DNA from: an uncultured Lachnospiraceae bacterium
GTDB taxonomy: Bacteria > Bacillota > Clostridia > Lachnospirales > Lachnospiraceae
NCBI GenBank assembly: GCA_902779395.1
Contig: CACZBK010000017.1
Location: forward strand, 37,919 to 101,918
Reading direction: 5' to 3'
DNA: 64,000 nucleotides
The position numbers and the translations under genes were made by a program. Positions 25,985 to 35,294 of the stretch are shown piece after piece. How positions within the stretch are numbered: the stretch's first letter is position 1; every line of letters begins with the position of its first letter. A model generated the notes under the pieces. It was not told where the DNA came from. It saw only the letters and a list, made by a program, of their open reading frames with translations, and did not search any database.

Positions 25985-28900
25985 TTACTTTTTCTGTACC
26001 GCATTAGTAAGCATGATCTTGTTCACCTGATTGAAGCATACAGCAAAATCTTTGACCTCCATAAGGAAGGTCCCCGTATCCGTTTCATCTCCCATCACCG
26101 GTACCTTAATACCTGTCGCTTTCTGTGTGATGTACATAACCTTTCCTGTTCCCCAGGGATTTCTGAGCTTTATCATATCCCTGCCGTCCTTATTTTCCAC
26201 TCCCAGCAAAGTATACATATGCGGTCCTGCCGCTCCTCTTCTGAAATTATTCCCCTTCTCCCCTTCTTCCTCCGAATGCGCGTAATTATAGGTTCCGGCG
26301 ATCATGACAAATTTATTCTTTTCGTCTTTCTGCATTTCCTTGATAGCTTTTATCGTTGCCTTTATATTCTCTCCGTATCTTTCCATTATCTCTTTATCAG
26401 AGAGCGCAAGGAGCTTTTTCACTTCCTCCGATTCCTTTCCCCTCTCTTTCCCCAATACATATAAGGTCTGTTTAGACTGTTTTCCGGTAAGGATGCTGAA
26501 GCCCAGATCCATATTTCCTCCGGTGATGGTATAATAGCTTCTGGCGGTCTTCCCCTGTTCCTCCGGAGCCTGATGCGCTATCTTCTTCATATCCTGGAAT
26601 TGAATGGCAGCTTTTACCTCATGATTTTTCTTAAATTCACCCGTTTTATCTTCGTCAGCCTTTTTTCTGATATTATTTATTTTCTCGTCCGATAAGTTCT
26701 TATACTGTTCCATCAGCCCCGAAACCGTGATCGCTTTCTCTATCATCTGAACCCAGAGGGCACCGTTACTGTATGTTGAAGGGACTGTTTTTTCCACCCC
26801 AATAAAGACCGGATCACAATTCTTATCAAAAAGTCTGACTATGACTTTATCACCTGTATCACGCATCATGTCCTTTATATATTCCGGATTACGCTCGCAG
26901 ATGGAAGCCAGGGTTCCCAAAAGCCAGCAGTCACCAAGCCCGCCCTGGATAACATCCTCTGCGCAGGGTTCATGCGCAAACAACGGGCGATCCTTTACGC
27001 TTTTAAGTTCTTCCCTTACAAAGTCCGACTCATTACCGTCAGCATCATTTACTCCCTTTTCACCTGTCTTCTTTGCCCTGTATATGATAACCTTCGATTC
27101 TTCTGCATACAGTTCCACTGCCATCTTTCCAAGACCGTCGACAGTCTTGAAATAGTCTTTTATTCTTTTGACCTTTTCAGCCTCGCGCCCCCAGAGGTGC
27201 CTGCGAATACCGCCAACTGTTTGATATTTCTTCTGCCCCCGTTTTTTTGCCTGCTCCATTCCTGCCTTTTCGTTGGTGAAGCTGTATATGTCATTTTCAA
27301 GCTGCTCATCGGTAAACGTCATACGCTGAGATACCAGCTTCTCATATTCGGCCAGTTTCTCACGTATCAGTGTCACCAGTTCCGATTCCCTTTCCACATT
27401 TTCGAGCCCGGTGATCTTTTTATCTTTATCCGCCAATCCCAGTTTTTTCTGTTCATCTCCCAGAAGTTTATTGATATCCCTGTCCTCTGCCACATCTTTT
27501 ATTTTCAGGTATTCATCCACATATCCATAGAGTTCCTCTGCCACGGGATGCAGTTTATCTTCGCCGGTCTTTTGCAGGGTTGAGCGGTTTTTATTCAATG
27601 CCGCTTCAAGAGCTGACTTATTTTTCAGCATCCTCCTTCCCGAATTAGACATCTTCTCGATATCTTCCCCGGTTTTAACATTTTTATAATTGTTTTTCTT
27701 TGCCTTCTCCAGGATCTGGCTTTCCCTGTATTCCTGCGTTACATCAGCTATCAGATCCTTATCCGCATACCTGCTGTGTGCCTCATACCGGTCACTGTCA
27801 TATAGCTTTTGCAGCCCTTCAAGTCTTGAACTAAACGCTTCCGTCTGTTCTTTTGTAAGCTCCACTCCTGCTTTCTTAAGCTCATTTATTATATCCCCGG
27901 CCTTCATTCCTTTTATACGGTCCTTAAGCGCGATCCTGCCGGCTTTCATCTTATCCTGCATGCCTCTGTATACAAGAGAGTTTATCCCGAACTTATAGTC
28001 AGGCAGCATGAGCTCCTTACCGGGCTTGACGTCTGTAAATGCAGCTTTTGTTGAAACCACCTTCACTCCGGTGATCATAAGCACTTCTTTCCCTTTAGAG
28101 ACTACAGACTCCGCATCGTAACGAAAATCCGCCTCCTCCCTCTTCTCAACGCCCATCAGCATATCCAGGATCTGTATTTCGTTTGTCTGTAAAAGTGCCT
28201 CAGCAGAATACTGTATTATCCTGTCCTCTGCCTTGGCGCGTGTGATCAGCTCATCTTTTGTAAGCAGCTTCTTCTCTTCCGAGACAAATACGTTCTCATC
28301 GTCCTTTTTCTCATATTTCTTATATACATCCGACCCTGCAAGTCCTGCCAGCACCGAGACTTTTACATCCTCGGTGGCATTCTCAGTTTCTTCCCTGACC
28401 TTTTCCTTAACATTCTCCTTATGCGCCGTCAGTACTTTCACATCCGCTCTTATAAGATCCTGCCAGGTCTTAACGCCGGCCTTCTGACGCCTGAATATTT
28501 CATGAACATCAAGCGAATCCAGAAAATCCGACACTAGCTTATACTGCCTGTACATATCGTAAGCAAAACTGTATCTGTTCTCATTTTCGGCAGACCAGGA
28601 AATATGCTCATCAAGATAATTTTCAAAGCCGTTTATAAGCTTCTTAAAATATCCTTCTTTCAGCTCTTCCAATTTTTCACTCAGCTCATCTGCCGTAGTC
28701 GGGATATTATCAGTCAGTTTCGCATTAAGCCTCCCAAGCGCTGCTCTTACCTTTTTGAGCCTGCTCCCCTTCAGCTGTTCTGAGATATGGTTTTCATCCC
28801 ATTGTCCTTCATGGTGCAGGGATAACTGTTTTCCCTTCAGCCTGTTATATGATTCACAGGCCTGATATGAGATCTGTGCCAGTATTCTGTGCCTTTTATT

Positions 28901-29380
28901 CTTCGGGGTTATTCCGCCCCTGAACTTGGCCTTTTTATACCTCGAACACGCATCATAAAGATCATACAGCGCACGGGCGGTCCTGGTCTGCTGCTCTTCA
29001 TCGTCAGACTCCTTATTATCCATTACGCTGATCAGTTCACGAAGACGCATTCCCACAAGCTTCATCGCAAAACTGCTGTTCTTCTTCTCGGCTTCGGGCA
29101 GGAAACCAGCCGCCATTTCTTTCAGGAACTTGAGATCATTCACTTCGCGAACTTCGACAAAATCACCGGCATCACTGAATTTAGCCCATTCGACCTCCTT
29201 TGCCTTCTGAATGGGGTCTTCTACCGCTTCCTGAAGCTGCCCGGTCTGCTTCCGGTACTGAATGTTCTGTGGCACATTCATGACCGGAACAGATACATCA
29301 GCCTGCATATCCTTCTGTATCTGTGTATTGATGATCTTCTGTTCTATAATATCTTTTTTTATTAATCCGCTGCTGTCCAA
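25985..29380 (-). CDS. Calpain-like (C2) cysteine protease with long helical N-terminus
   Basis: 1131 aa, TTG start with AAAGGAGTGAGG upstream. Residues 1-780 are highly charged and helical with several coiled-coil stretches and no membrane segment or signal peptide. The C-terminal domain has the complete calpain triad: Cys 818 in QGGLGDCWLLGTLASI, His 1054 in GPHMYTLLGVEN and Asn 1074 in LRNPWGTG. It is thus a predicted active, non-calcium-EF-hand protease. Bacterial calpains are uncommon and their substrates unknown. It lies in an operon with esterase, pyrD, GNAT and a hypothetical gene. Secretion, if any, would need a non-Sec route. Confidence 0.88.
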   Translation of the reverse strand: MDSSGLIKKDIIEQKIINTQIQKDMQADVSVPVMNVPQNIQYRKQTGQLQEAVEDPIQKAKEVEWAKFSDAGDFVEVREVNDLKFLKEMAAGFLPEAEKKNSSFAMKLVGMRLRELISVMDNKESDDEEQQTRTARALYDLYDACSRYKKAKFRGGITPKNKRHRILAQISYQACESYNRLKGKQLSLHHEGQWDENHISEQLKGSRLKKVRAALGRLNAKLTDNIPTTADELSEKLEELKEGYFKKLINGFENYLDEHISWSAENENRYSFAYDMYRQYKLVSDFLDSLDVHEIFRRQKAGVKTWQDLIRADVKVLTAHKENVKEKVREETENATEDVKVSVLAGLAGSDVYKKYEKKDDENVFVSEEKKLLTKDELITRAKAEDRIIQYSAEALLQTNEIQILDMLMGVEKREEADFRYDAESVVSKGKEVLMITGVKVVSTKAAFTDVKPGKELMLPDYKFGINSLVYRGMQDKMKAGRIALKDRIKGMKAGDIINELKKAGVELTKEQTEAFSSRLEGLQKLYDSDRYEAHSRYADKDLIADVTQEYRESQILEKAKKNNYKNVKTGEDIEKMSNSGRRMLKNKSALEAALNKNRSTLQKTGEDKLHPVAEELYGYVDEYLKIKDVAEDRDINKLLGDEQKKLGLADKDKKITGLENVERESELVTLIREKLAEYEKLVSQRMTFTDEQLENDIYSFTNEKAGMEQAKKRGQKKYQTVGGIRRHLWGREAEKVKRIKDYFKTVDGLGKMAVELYAEESKVIIYRAKKTGEKGVNDADGNESDFVREELKSVKDRPLFAHEPCAEDVIQGGLGDCWLLGTLASICERNPEYIKDMMRDTGDKVIVRLFDKNCDPVFIGVEKTVPSTYSNGALWVQMIEKAITVSGLMEQYKNLSDEKINNIRKKADEDKTGEFKKNHEVKAAIQFQDMKKIAHQAPEEQGKTARSYYTITGGNMDLGFSILTGKQSKQTLYVLGKERGKESEEVKKLLALSDKEIMERYGENIKATIKAIKEMQKDEKNKFVMIAGTYNYAHSEEEGEKGNNFRRGAAGPHMYTLLGVENKDGRDMIKLRNPWGTGKVMYITQKATGIKVPVMGDETDTGTFLMEVKDFAVCFNQVNKIMLTNAVQKK

Positions 29381-29396
29381 GAATGCCTCACTCCTT

Positions 29397-30212
29397 TCAT
29401 CCCCTGCATATACCGTGCATTACTCTTATCGGATGTGTATCCTCTAACACCATATCTATAAGTGCACCGCTCTGCGCACTTATGCATTTAACATATACCG
29501 ACGCTCCGCTCCCGAGCTTATCCAACAGATACAGACTGCTCTTAAGAAGCTTGATCTCTATAGTCATATCATCAGCCTTTGCGCGCAGCAATACCGGTTC
29601 GACCAGCTTTCTCCCATATCTGTTTACCAGCAGTATACCGTTTACATTGCCTTTTTTATCACGATGCAGACTGCTCAGATCAAGATCCAGATACTCTGTA
29701 TCATAAACCTTCGGCTCAAGCCCAAAACCTGTCATTATCTCACGGAAGCATTCAATGCTGATATCTTTTAAACTTTCACAGTCCTGCGCGATCGCCGGAC
29801 GTTCTAACAGCTGTGATCTTTTAAGCTCGCCTGCTCCTTTGAGGAACATATAAGAGATATCTTTCTGGAACCGGAAGCGATATGCCATCAGAAAACTTTG
29901 AAGCGGCGCGCTTTCATCCGTAACTATCAGATCAGCATACAAGAACTCAAAGCCCTGTATCTTTGAGAAAAACTTTTCCATAAGAGCGCTGCCCGTCCCA
30001 CGGGAGCGTTCAGGCGGCAGAACATATATCCATATGAGTTCTGCTGTTTTATCGGAATAAGAATAGGCGAGCATACCGATACGCCGGCCATCTTCTTCCT
30101 GTGCCTCTATAGCATGCATTTTGTTACCCCGGAGCATATATCTTACCCGTTCCGGAGCCAGTTCCTCATATTTTTCAGGGACCGGCTTGATTACAGTTTT
30201 ATATTTCACCAT
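29397..30212 (-). CDS. GNAT-family N-acetyltransferase with extra C-terminal domain
   Basis: 271 aa. Residues 1-135 hold a GNAT domain with acetyl-CoA motif A at LPPERSRGTGSALMEKFF. The remaining 135 residues are a second, degenerate GNAT-like or unrelated alpha/beta domain without a clear CoA site. It starts 3 bases after the pyrD stop and ends 16 bases before the calpain gene start, so it is in the same transcript. The acceptor substrate cannot be told from sequence. Confidence 0.8.
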   Translation of the reverse strand: MVKYKTVIKPVPEKYEELAPERVRYMLRGNKMHAIEAQEEDGRRIGMLAYSYSDKTAELIWIYVLPPERSRGTGSALMEKFFSKIQGFEFLYADLIVTDESAPLQSFLMAYRFRFQKDISYMFLKGAGELKRSQLLERPAIAQDCESLKDISIECFREIMTGFGLEPKVYDTEYLDLDLSSLHRDKKGNVNGILLVNRYGRKLVEPVLLRAKADDMTIEIKLLKSSLYLLDKLGSGASVYVKCISAQSGALIDMVLEDTHPIRVMHGICRG

Positions 30213-30215
30213 GGC

Positions 30216-31118
30216 CTACAGTATCTTCCTTATTTCTTCCAGATCAGCTATTCCCTTCCTGCTCATATAAGCCTCTATACCGCCGACTACCTTTGATGTG
30301 GCTGCAGGATCCACGAAATTAGCAGTTCCGACTGCTATCGCCGTGGCACCGGCCATGATAAACTCGATCGCATCTTCTGCGCTTGAAATGCCTCCCATAC
30401 CTATAACCGGGATATCAACGGCATGCGCCGCTTCATATACCATTCTGAGGGCCACAGGCTTAACGGCAGGGCCTGAATATCCGCCGGTCCTGTTAGCCAG
30501 CACAAAACTCCTTCTCTCTATATCTATCTTCATGCCGATAAGTGTATTTATCAGTGAGATAGCATCAGCGCCTCCCGCCTGAGCTGCCAGTGCCATGTCT
30601 CTTATGGAAGTAACATTGGGAGACAGCTTCATGATGACAGGCTTCTTTGAAACCGCTTTTATCGCTTTAGTGGTTTCTTCCAATACCCCTGCATCCTGTC
30701 CGAAAGCCAAAGCGCCCTGCTTTACGTTAGGGCAGGATACATTTATCTCATACATTGAAACATAAGTATCATTAAGCCGCTCAACCACGGCGCAGTACTC
30801 TTCTACTGTGTGACCACATACGTTAACTATCACCGGGATATCATAATCTTTAAGAAAAGGAAGGTCTCTTTCAATGAATACATCCACCCCGGGATTCTGA
30901 AGACCTATGGCATTGAGCATGCCATTGCCTGCCTCCGTTACACGCGGCGTGGGATTACCTTCCCAGGGCACATTTGCCACGCCCTTAGTGACTATGGCTC
31001 CCAGCCTTCCGATATCGGTGAGCTCCGCATATTCCATTCCGGATCCGAAAGTCCCGGATGCTGTCATTACCGGATTTTTAAGTTCTATACCTGCTATATT
31101 CACTTTAGTATTCATCAT
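30216..31118 (-). CDS. pyrD: Dihydroorotate dehydrogenase, type 1B catalytic subunit
   Basis: 300 aa. FMN-binding TIM barrel with AGIELKNPVMTASGTFGSG at the start, active-site Cys in EINVSCPNVKQGALAFG, VKLSPNVT-like KLSPNVTSIRD, and the phosphate-binding GGISSAEDAIEFIMAGA. It oxidises dihydroorotate to orotate in pyrimidine synthesis. The type 1B form normally works with the iron-sulfur flavoprotein PyrK, whose gene is not in this window. ATG overlaps the stop of the upstream esterase gene (ATGA). The separation from other pyr genes is unusual. Confidence 0.95.
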   Translation of the reverse strand: MMNTKVNIAGIELKNPVMTASGTFGSGMEYAELTDIGRLGAIVTKGVANVPWEGNPTPRVTEAGNGMLNAIGLQNPGVDVFIERDLPFLKDYDIPVIVNVCGHTVEEYCAVVERLNDTYVSMYEINVSCPNVKQGALAFGQDAGVLEETTKAIKAVSKKPVIMKLSPNVTSIRDMALAAQAGGADAISLINTLIGMKIDIERRSFVLANRTGGYSGPAVKPVALRMVYEAAHAVDIPVIGMGGISSAEDAIEFIMAGATAIAVGTANFVDPAATSKVVGGIEAYMSRKGIADLEEIRKIL

Positions 31119-32065
31119 TTACATTTCCTTTCAAAAAACTCCAGCATTTTTTTATTTGAGATGAGGCTCTCCCTCCACTCCCAATGCGAGATATTAAAAA
31201 CATGCTGCAGATGCCTTGCTTCATCCCTGCCCCAGATAAGCTTTTCGTACTGCCAGCCGGCCTTATCCAGCTGCTTCATCAGGAAAACAGACTGAGCATA
31301 GAGGGAATCTCTTTCCGTTCCTATGAGCAGCATTGGCGGCATATCAGAAGCTTTGGTATCCAAAACCGCTATAGTCTCATCTATGCCCATAAGTCCATAC
31401 CACGCAGCCTTATTTTCTTTTTCACCAAGCATCAGTGCTTTATAAGCCGCAGCAGTGCCTTCTCCCGCTTCGGTATCAGGTTCGCCGTTTATATAAAGAT
31501 GATCGATATCGGCACATGGACAGCATACACACAGAGCCTTTATCTTCAGCTCCTGTGATGATACGCCATAGACTTCCTGCAGTTTTCTGCTGTTCTCTAT
31601 GCATGCTGTCAGATTTGTAAGATGGCCTCCGGCGGAATCACCGGTAAGCAGTATATTATCAAGATCAAAACCTCTGTCCCTGCCATGATCCTTAAGCCAG
31701 GAAAGAGCGCCGTAAATATCCTCAACAAGACCCTTCAGATCCGTATACTGCAGAAGACGATAGCTCATCCCCATGACTGCGTAGCCCTGAGATGCTATCC
31801 ATCCAAGATACCGTTCCGAAAGATCAACGGTTCCGTACAGCCAGCCGCCGCCATGAATATATATAACGGTCTTAAGCTTCTTACTGCCGTCATGATCTTC
31901 GGGATAATATAAATTGAGGACATGCCATGGAACGTAATCTCCAAGATACGGGATATGACTTTCCTTTTTCCAGCCGCTGCTGTCCGGATTATAGATATCA
32001 GCAGCGGCATTCCCTTCCTTTACCTCTTCCCAGAAATCAAAAAGCTGCTTCCTGTAATCTGTCAT
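31115..32065 (-). CDS. Alpha/beta hydrolase, HSL-like esterase
   Basis: 316 aa. Oxyanion-hole motif YIHGGGWLYG, nucleophile elbow LLTGDSAGGHLTN (Ser in GDSAG) and a C-terminal His in DEARHLQHVFNIS. This is the hormone-sensitive-lipase family of small carboxylesterases, cytoplasmic with no signal peptide. Strong ribosome site GGAGGAG. It heads the operon esterase-pyrD-GNAT-calpain-hypothetical. Likely substrates are short acyl esters or deacetylation of plant glycans; not determinable here. Confidence 0.9.
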   Translation of the reverse strand: MTDYRKQLFDFWEEVKEGNAAADIYNPDSSGWKKESHIPYLGDYVPWHVLNLYYPEDHDGSKKLKTVIYIHGGGWLYGTVDLSERYLGWIASQGYAVMGMSYRLLQYTDLKGLVEDIYGALSWLKDHGRDRGFDLDNILLTGDSAGGHLTNLTACIENSRKLQEVYGVSSQELKIKALCVCCPCADIDHLYINGEPDTEAGEGTAAAYKALMLGEKENKAAWYGLMGIDETIAVLDTKASDMPPMLLIGTERDSLYAQSVFLMKQLDKAGWQYEKLIWGRDEARHLQHVFNISHWEWRESLISNKKMLEFFERKCK

Positions 32066-32166
32066 AGTGCACTCCTCCGAATATCGATCTATTCAGTAAA
32101 TAATACCACAAAAAAGATACAGTGAAAAGGTGTTGGCATTGATGCACATCGATCCCGGGCATCGTT

Positions 32167-32426
32167 CTATTCCTTTATATCTATCCTTCCCTGACCATAA
32201 GGATCGGAATAAAGATTCCCCAGATCCCCGTCCAATGTTTCTACACGGTATTTTCCTTTCGGATCGATGGGCACACCATCTTCTGCACCTTTTCTTCCGT
32301 GGGTGTTTCAATAATATCCTCCTGAAGCGGCGTAGGTTCTTTATGTTCTTCTTTCCCCTTTTATTTTGTATTCTATTGGATCAAACATCGATCACATCGC
32401 TGTGCTTTGGGAATCTTCCCGGTCAT
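32167..32426 (-). pseudogene. Decayed small gene broken by frameshifts
   Basis: A start ATGACCGGG overlaps the stop of the upstream gene with GGAGA before it, but the frame soon closes. Coherent peptide then appears in successive frames: MFDPIEYKIKG, KEEHKEPTPLQEDIIETPTE, and GAEDGVPIDPKGKYRVETLD up to a TAG at 32167. The breaks fall in short homopolymers (AAAAGGGG, GAAGAAAAGG). Read together they give a coherent acidic protein of roughly 75-85 aa. It is either a decayed gene or hit by sequencing errors. No homologue is recognised. Confidence 0.45.
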
Positions 32427-32872
32427 GTGTTTTCTCCGCGATCAGCTTTGCTCCAGCTGTCTGTTTTGACTCCCCAGCCTTCGTAAAAATCAGAGAACAG
32501 CTTAATGCATTCTTCAGGATCTTCTGTTTCCCTGTAATACTTTACTTTCTTTTCACCCGAATCTTCTTTTTCTGTTTGGATGATAAAACCTGAAGGTATG
32601 ATGTCCCTGCCCGGGCTCAGCTTAAGATAAACAGTACCGTTAACCGGCACCGTGGGTGTAAGTATCAGGTATTTTTCTTTACCGTTAAGAATATCGCTTA
32701 TACCTGTCTCAATACTGTATTGAAATTCATTTCGGTCATCGATCTTATACTCTTTATCCGTGATCCTAAACATCCATATCACTGCCTCCTGCAGTTTTGC
32801 CGGATCCGCTGCCTGAGCTGCTTCACCGCTTTCGGCTTCGTTTCCCAACACGGATCTTAATCTGTCAAACAT
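32423..32872 (-). CDS. Hypothetical protein
   Basis: 149 aa starting MFDRLRSVLGNE; AGGAGA sits 7 bases before the ATG, so the much longer open frame upstream is not used. No membrane segment or signal. A central strand-rich block (KYLILTPTVPVNGTVYLKLS) and a C-terminal helix (ECIKLFSDFYEGWGV). The stop overlaps the start of the broken gene at 32167-32426, so the two were probably a pair. Function unknown. Confidence 0.65.
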   Translation of the reverse strand: MFDRLRSVLGNEAESGEAAQAADPAKLQEAVIWMFRITDKEYKIDDRNEFQYSIETGISDILNGKEKYLILTPTVPVNGTVYLKLSPGRDIIPSGFIIQTEKEDSGEKKVKYYRETEDPEECIKLFSDFYEGWGVKTDSWSKADRGENT

Positions 32873-33050
32873 AGCATCTTCTCCTCTTAAATATTTTACG
32901 TGATAAGCCGTAAATATAACCGGCAAAATACATCCGGCATTAAGCATACTTCCATATGGCATGATTATCAAGTTATATTTCTTAATACTGTTTGAATACC
33001 GATCCGGATAAAGCCTGTGATCAGGCGGCTCTTGCATAGCCGGGCACAAT

Positions 33051-34214
33051 GTGATAGAATTACGCCTCGTGAAAAAAATAACATCTATAATAAAAAAAGA
33101 GCCTATGCTGCTGGTATCGCTGGCTGCTGCTCTCATATCACTGTTCATAACGCCCCCCACTCCGGATCTTATCCAAAAGATCGACTGGCATACACTGGGG
33201 ACTCTTTTTATGATGCTCACCGTGCTTGAAGGTTTCAAGCAGGAGAAGCTTTTCAATCCGCTGATCAGGCTGGCCGCAAACTTTAAATCCATGGCCGGAC
33301 TTTCACTGTTTCTTATCTTTGGCGTGTTCTTCAGCTCCATGTTCGTGACCAACGACGTATCGCTTATCATCTTTGTACCGCTTACGATCATGCTGTTTCG
33401 CGGTGTTAAGCGTGAGGAATGCATACTGCCTGTTATCTCAATGGAAAACATTGCCGCTATCCGCGGTTCGCTTTTAATGCCATTTGGCAGCCCCCAGAAT
33501 CTCTTCCTTTACCAGCAATCCGGGACAAGCGCATTGAATTTCATGCTGCATATGTCTCCGCTTTGCATAGGCTCGGGTATACTGCTGATAATCTTTGTGC
33601 TGGTGATGTACCGTAAAGAAAAAGGCGCAAAGATCAGCCTCGATGCAGCACATATATGCGGCGAATGGGAAAAGGATAAAAAGATACGCCGCATAGCTTA
33701 TATGGCGCTTTTTATCATGATACTGGCCACCATCGTCAGCCGCACAGAGCTATGGCCGTTTGCGATAATCATCGTTATAGTAACCGTATGTGCCGTGAAC
33801 ATAAAGCTGTTTTCCGCAGTGGACTATGTGCTTCTGCTTACGTTTTTATGCTTCTTTGTATTTTCGTCATCCATATCGGCAAATCCCGCCATAGGCGGCT
33901 TTTTAAAAAAGGCGGTTGCAGGCAATGAATACTTCTGGTCGATTGGCCTCAGCCAGATAATATCAAATGTTCCCGCTTCCATAGTCCTTTATCCCTTTAC
34001 GGAAAACTTTGCCGGACTTATCTACGGCCTTGATACCGCAGGGCTGTGTTCGCTTATCGGATCATTGGCATCTGTAATAAATTACCGCCTCTACGTGCGG
34101 GATTATCCCGGTAAAGGCGGCGCATTCATCAAGACCTTTACTCTTATCAGCTGGGCCTTCTTCATCATCGTTGTGATCCCCGGCTACTTCCTGAGTTTCT
34201 GGCCCTTCTTCTGA
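33051..34214 (+). CDS. SLC13/ArsB-type ion permease
   Basis: About 387 aa from GTG 33051, or 381 aa from GTG 33069; neither start has a good ribosome site. Around 9-10 membrane segments. It shows the ion-transporter superfamily pattern with two similar halves containing FVTNDVSLIIFVPLTIML and SQIISNVPASIVLYPF, where the Asn-rich re-entrant turns line the transport path. Relatives carry anions, dicarboxylates, arsenite or Na+/H+. It faces the S41 peptidase gene convergently. The substrate is not predictable. Confidence 0.82.
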   Translation: MIELRLVKKITSIIKKEPMLLVSLAAALISLFITPPTPDLIQKIDWHTLGTLFMMLTVLEGFKQEKLFNPLIRLAANFKSMAGLSLFLIFGVFFSSMFVTNDVSLIIFVPLTIMLFRGVKREECILPVISMENIAAIRGSLLMPFGSPQNLFLYQQSGTSALNFMLHMSPLCIGSGILLIIFVLVMYRKEKGAKISLDAAHICGEWEKDKKIRRIAYMALFIMILATIVSRTELWPFAIIIVIVTVCAVNIKLFSAVDYVLLLTFLCFFVFSSSISANPAIGGFLKKAVAGNEYFWSIGLSQIISNVPASIVLYPFTENFAGLIYGLDTAGLCSLIGSLASVINYRLYVRDYPGKGGAFIKTFTLISWAFFIIVVIPGYFLSFWPFF

Positions 34215-34240
34215 CGCAGGACAGATCCGGAAAGCCGCTT

Positions 34241-34269
34241 GAGGACAGCAGGACCGTCCCCGCGTCCTC
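34241..34269. terminator. Hairpin between convergent permease and S41 genes
   Basis: GAGGACaGC pairs with GCGTCCTC, with an inner GGAC/GTCC pairing. GC-rich stem in a 57-base gap between two converging genes, without a marked T run on either strand. A weak or factor-aided terminator, possibly a fragment of a repeat because it contains GGACCGTCCCC. Confidence 0.5.
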
Positions 34270-34271
34270 AC

Positions 34272-35294
34272 TCAGTAATTTGCAGCATAATCCAGCAGGT
34301 AATCTTCGCCCTTGTCAAAGATTGCCGTTATCGCTTCCCCGGTAAGCGGGATCACATGATCGATAGGCACACCGCGCACACGGTCCGCTCTTGTGTCTAT
34401 GATCATTTCGCCGTCTTCACCAAGATTCGGAACCGCTGAGAATGTAACGCCTCCGCTCCTCATACTGTAAGAAGTCACCGCCTGGCATGAAGAATTACTG
34501 CCGGTAAATCCCATGATCGTCACATTGGGATATTCAGACATAAGGCTTGTCATCATATCACCGGCGCTGATAGTCCCATAATTCACCAGAAGTATGATAT
34601 CTCCCTGATCCCATAAGTTTTCTCCCATATAACTCATCTTTTTATCCTTCGCATATTTCCCGTCCGCACCGCGTTCATACGTGGCAGTCTTTTCATTTAT
34701 CACTGTGCTGTAGCTTATAAGATGCTCACCTTCCGGTGCAAAAAGCTGCACCACAGCGCCTACCATGAACGGGCTGCCGCCGCCATTTCTTCTTAAGTCG
34801 ATTATAAGCCTCTTATAACCTTTATCACGGTATTCAAGGACTTTCTGCCTTACTTCTTCCGTCATTTCAGTATAATCCGAACCTGTATAGCTCTTTGTAT
34901 CATAAGCCATCTGATAGATGCGCAGGAGCACAGTATCGCTGTCAACAGACTGCATATCAAGATTGGATATATTCACTCCGTTATCAAGTTTTTTCACGGT
35001 GCTTTTCATCCTGGGATAATATACTCCAAGCTTCTTTGCCGTCACACTCTTTTCCGTACCGCTATCGTCGATAAAGCCTATCTTTACACTGTCTGCACCT
35101 TTACCCGCGGCATATACGCTCAGATAGAACTCCTCATTATCTTTTGAAGGAAATGCCTCAACATAAACATCCACTTCCTTCTTTAGTTCTTCAATGCTCT
35201 TACCGTCCCAGGAAGTGATCACAGTCCCGTTATGAATACCGGCATTTAAAAGCTGAAGCCTGTCAGCATGTGCATTATCCGCTCCCTTCAACAT
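34272..35294 (-). CDS. S41-family peptidase, C-terminal catalytic part (frameshift-separated)
   Basis: 340 aa. It contains the C-terminal-processing-protease core: RLIIDLRRNGGGSPF and the nucleophile region VNYGTISAGDMMTSLMSEYP with Ser in SAGD. The Lys of CtpA-type enzymes is not evident (GFTGSNSSCQAV replaces the usual ExTFGKG). The reading frame begins ATGTTGAAGGGAGCGGAT inside the end of the upstream gene, in the -1/+1 frame, and the joined peptide reads smoothly. One indel in GTTGAAGGGAGCGG therefore splits a single gene. Either the peptidase is inactive in this strain, the halves are coupled, or the indel is an assembly error. Confidence 0.7.
   Translation of the reverse strand: MLKGADNAHADRLQLLNAGIHNGTVITSWDGKSIEELKKEVDVYVEAFPSKDNEEFYLSVYAAGKGADSVKIGFIDDSGTEKSVTAKKLGVYYPRMKSTVKKLDNGVNISNLDMQSVDSDTVLLRIYQMAYDTKSYTGSDYTEMTEEVRQKVLEYRDKGYKRLIIDLRRNGGGSPFMVGAVVQLFAPEGEHLISYSTVINEKTATYERGADGKYAKDKKMSYMGENLWDQGDIILLVNYGTISAGDMMTSLMSEYPNVTIMGFTGSNSSCQAVTSYSMRSGGVTFSAVPNLGEDGEMIIDTRADRVRGVPIDHVIPLTGEAITAIFDKGEDYLLDYAANY

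Noticed and set aside
32873-33451. N-terminal extension of the 149-aa hypothetical protein
   Set aside because: It overlaps the divergent permease gene and is low-complexity antisense; AGGAGA precedes the ATG at 32872.
34241-34269. Copy of the 105-bp repeat element
   Set aside because: It contains GGACCGTCCCC but lacks the CAACCG/TGATCGG flanks and the second half; it is described as a convergent hairpin only.
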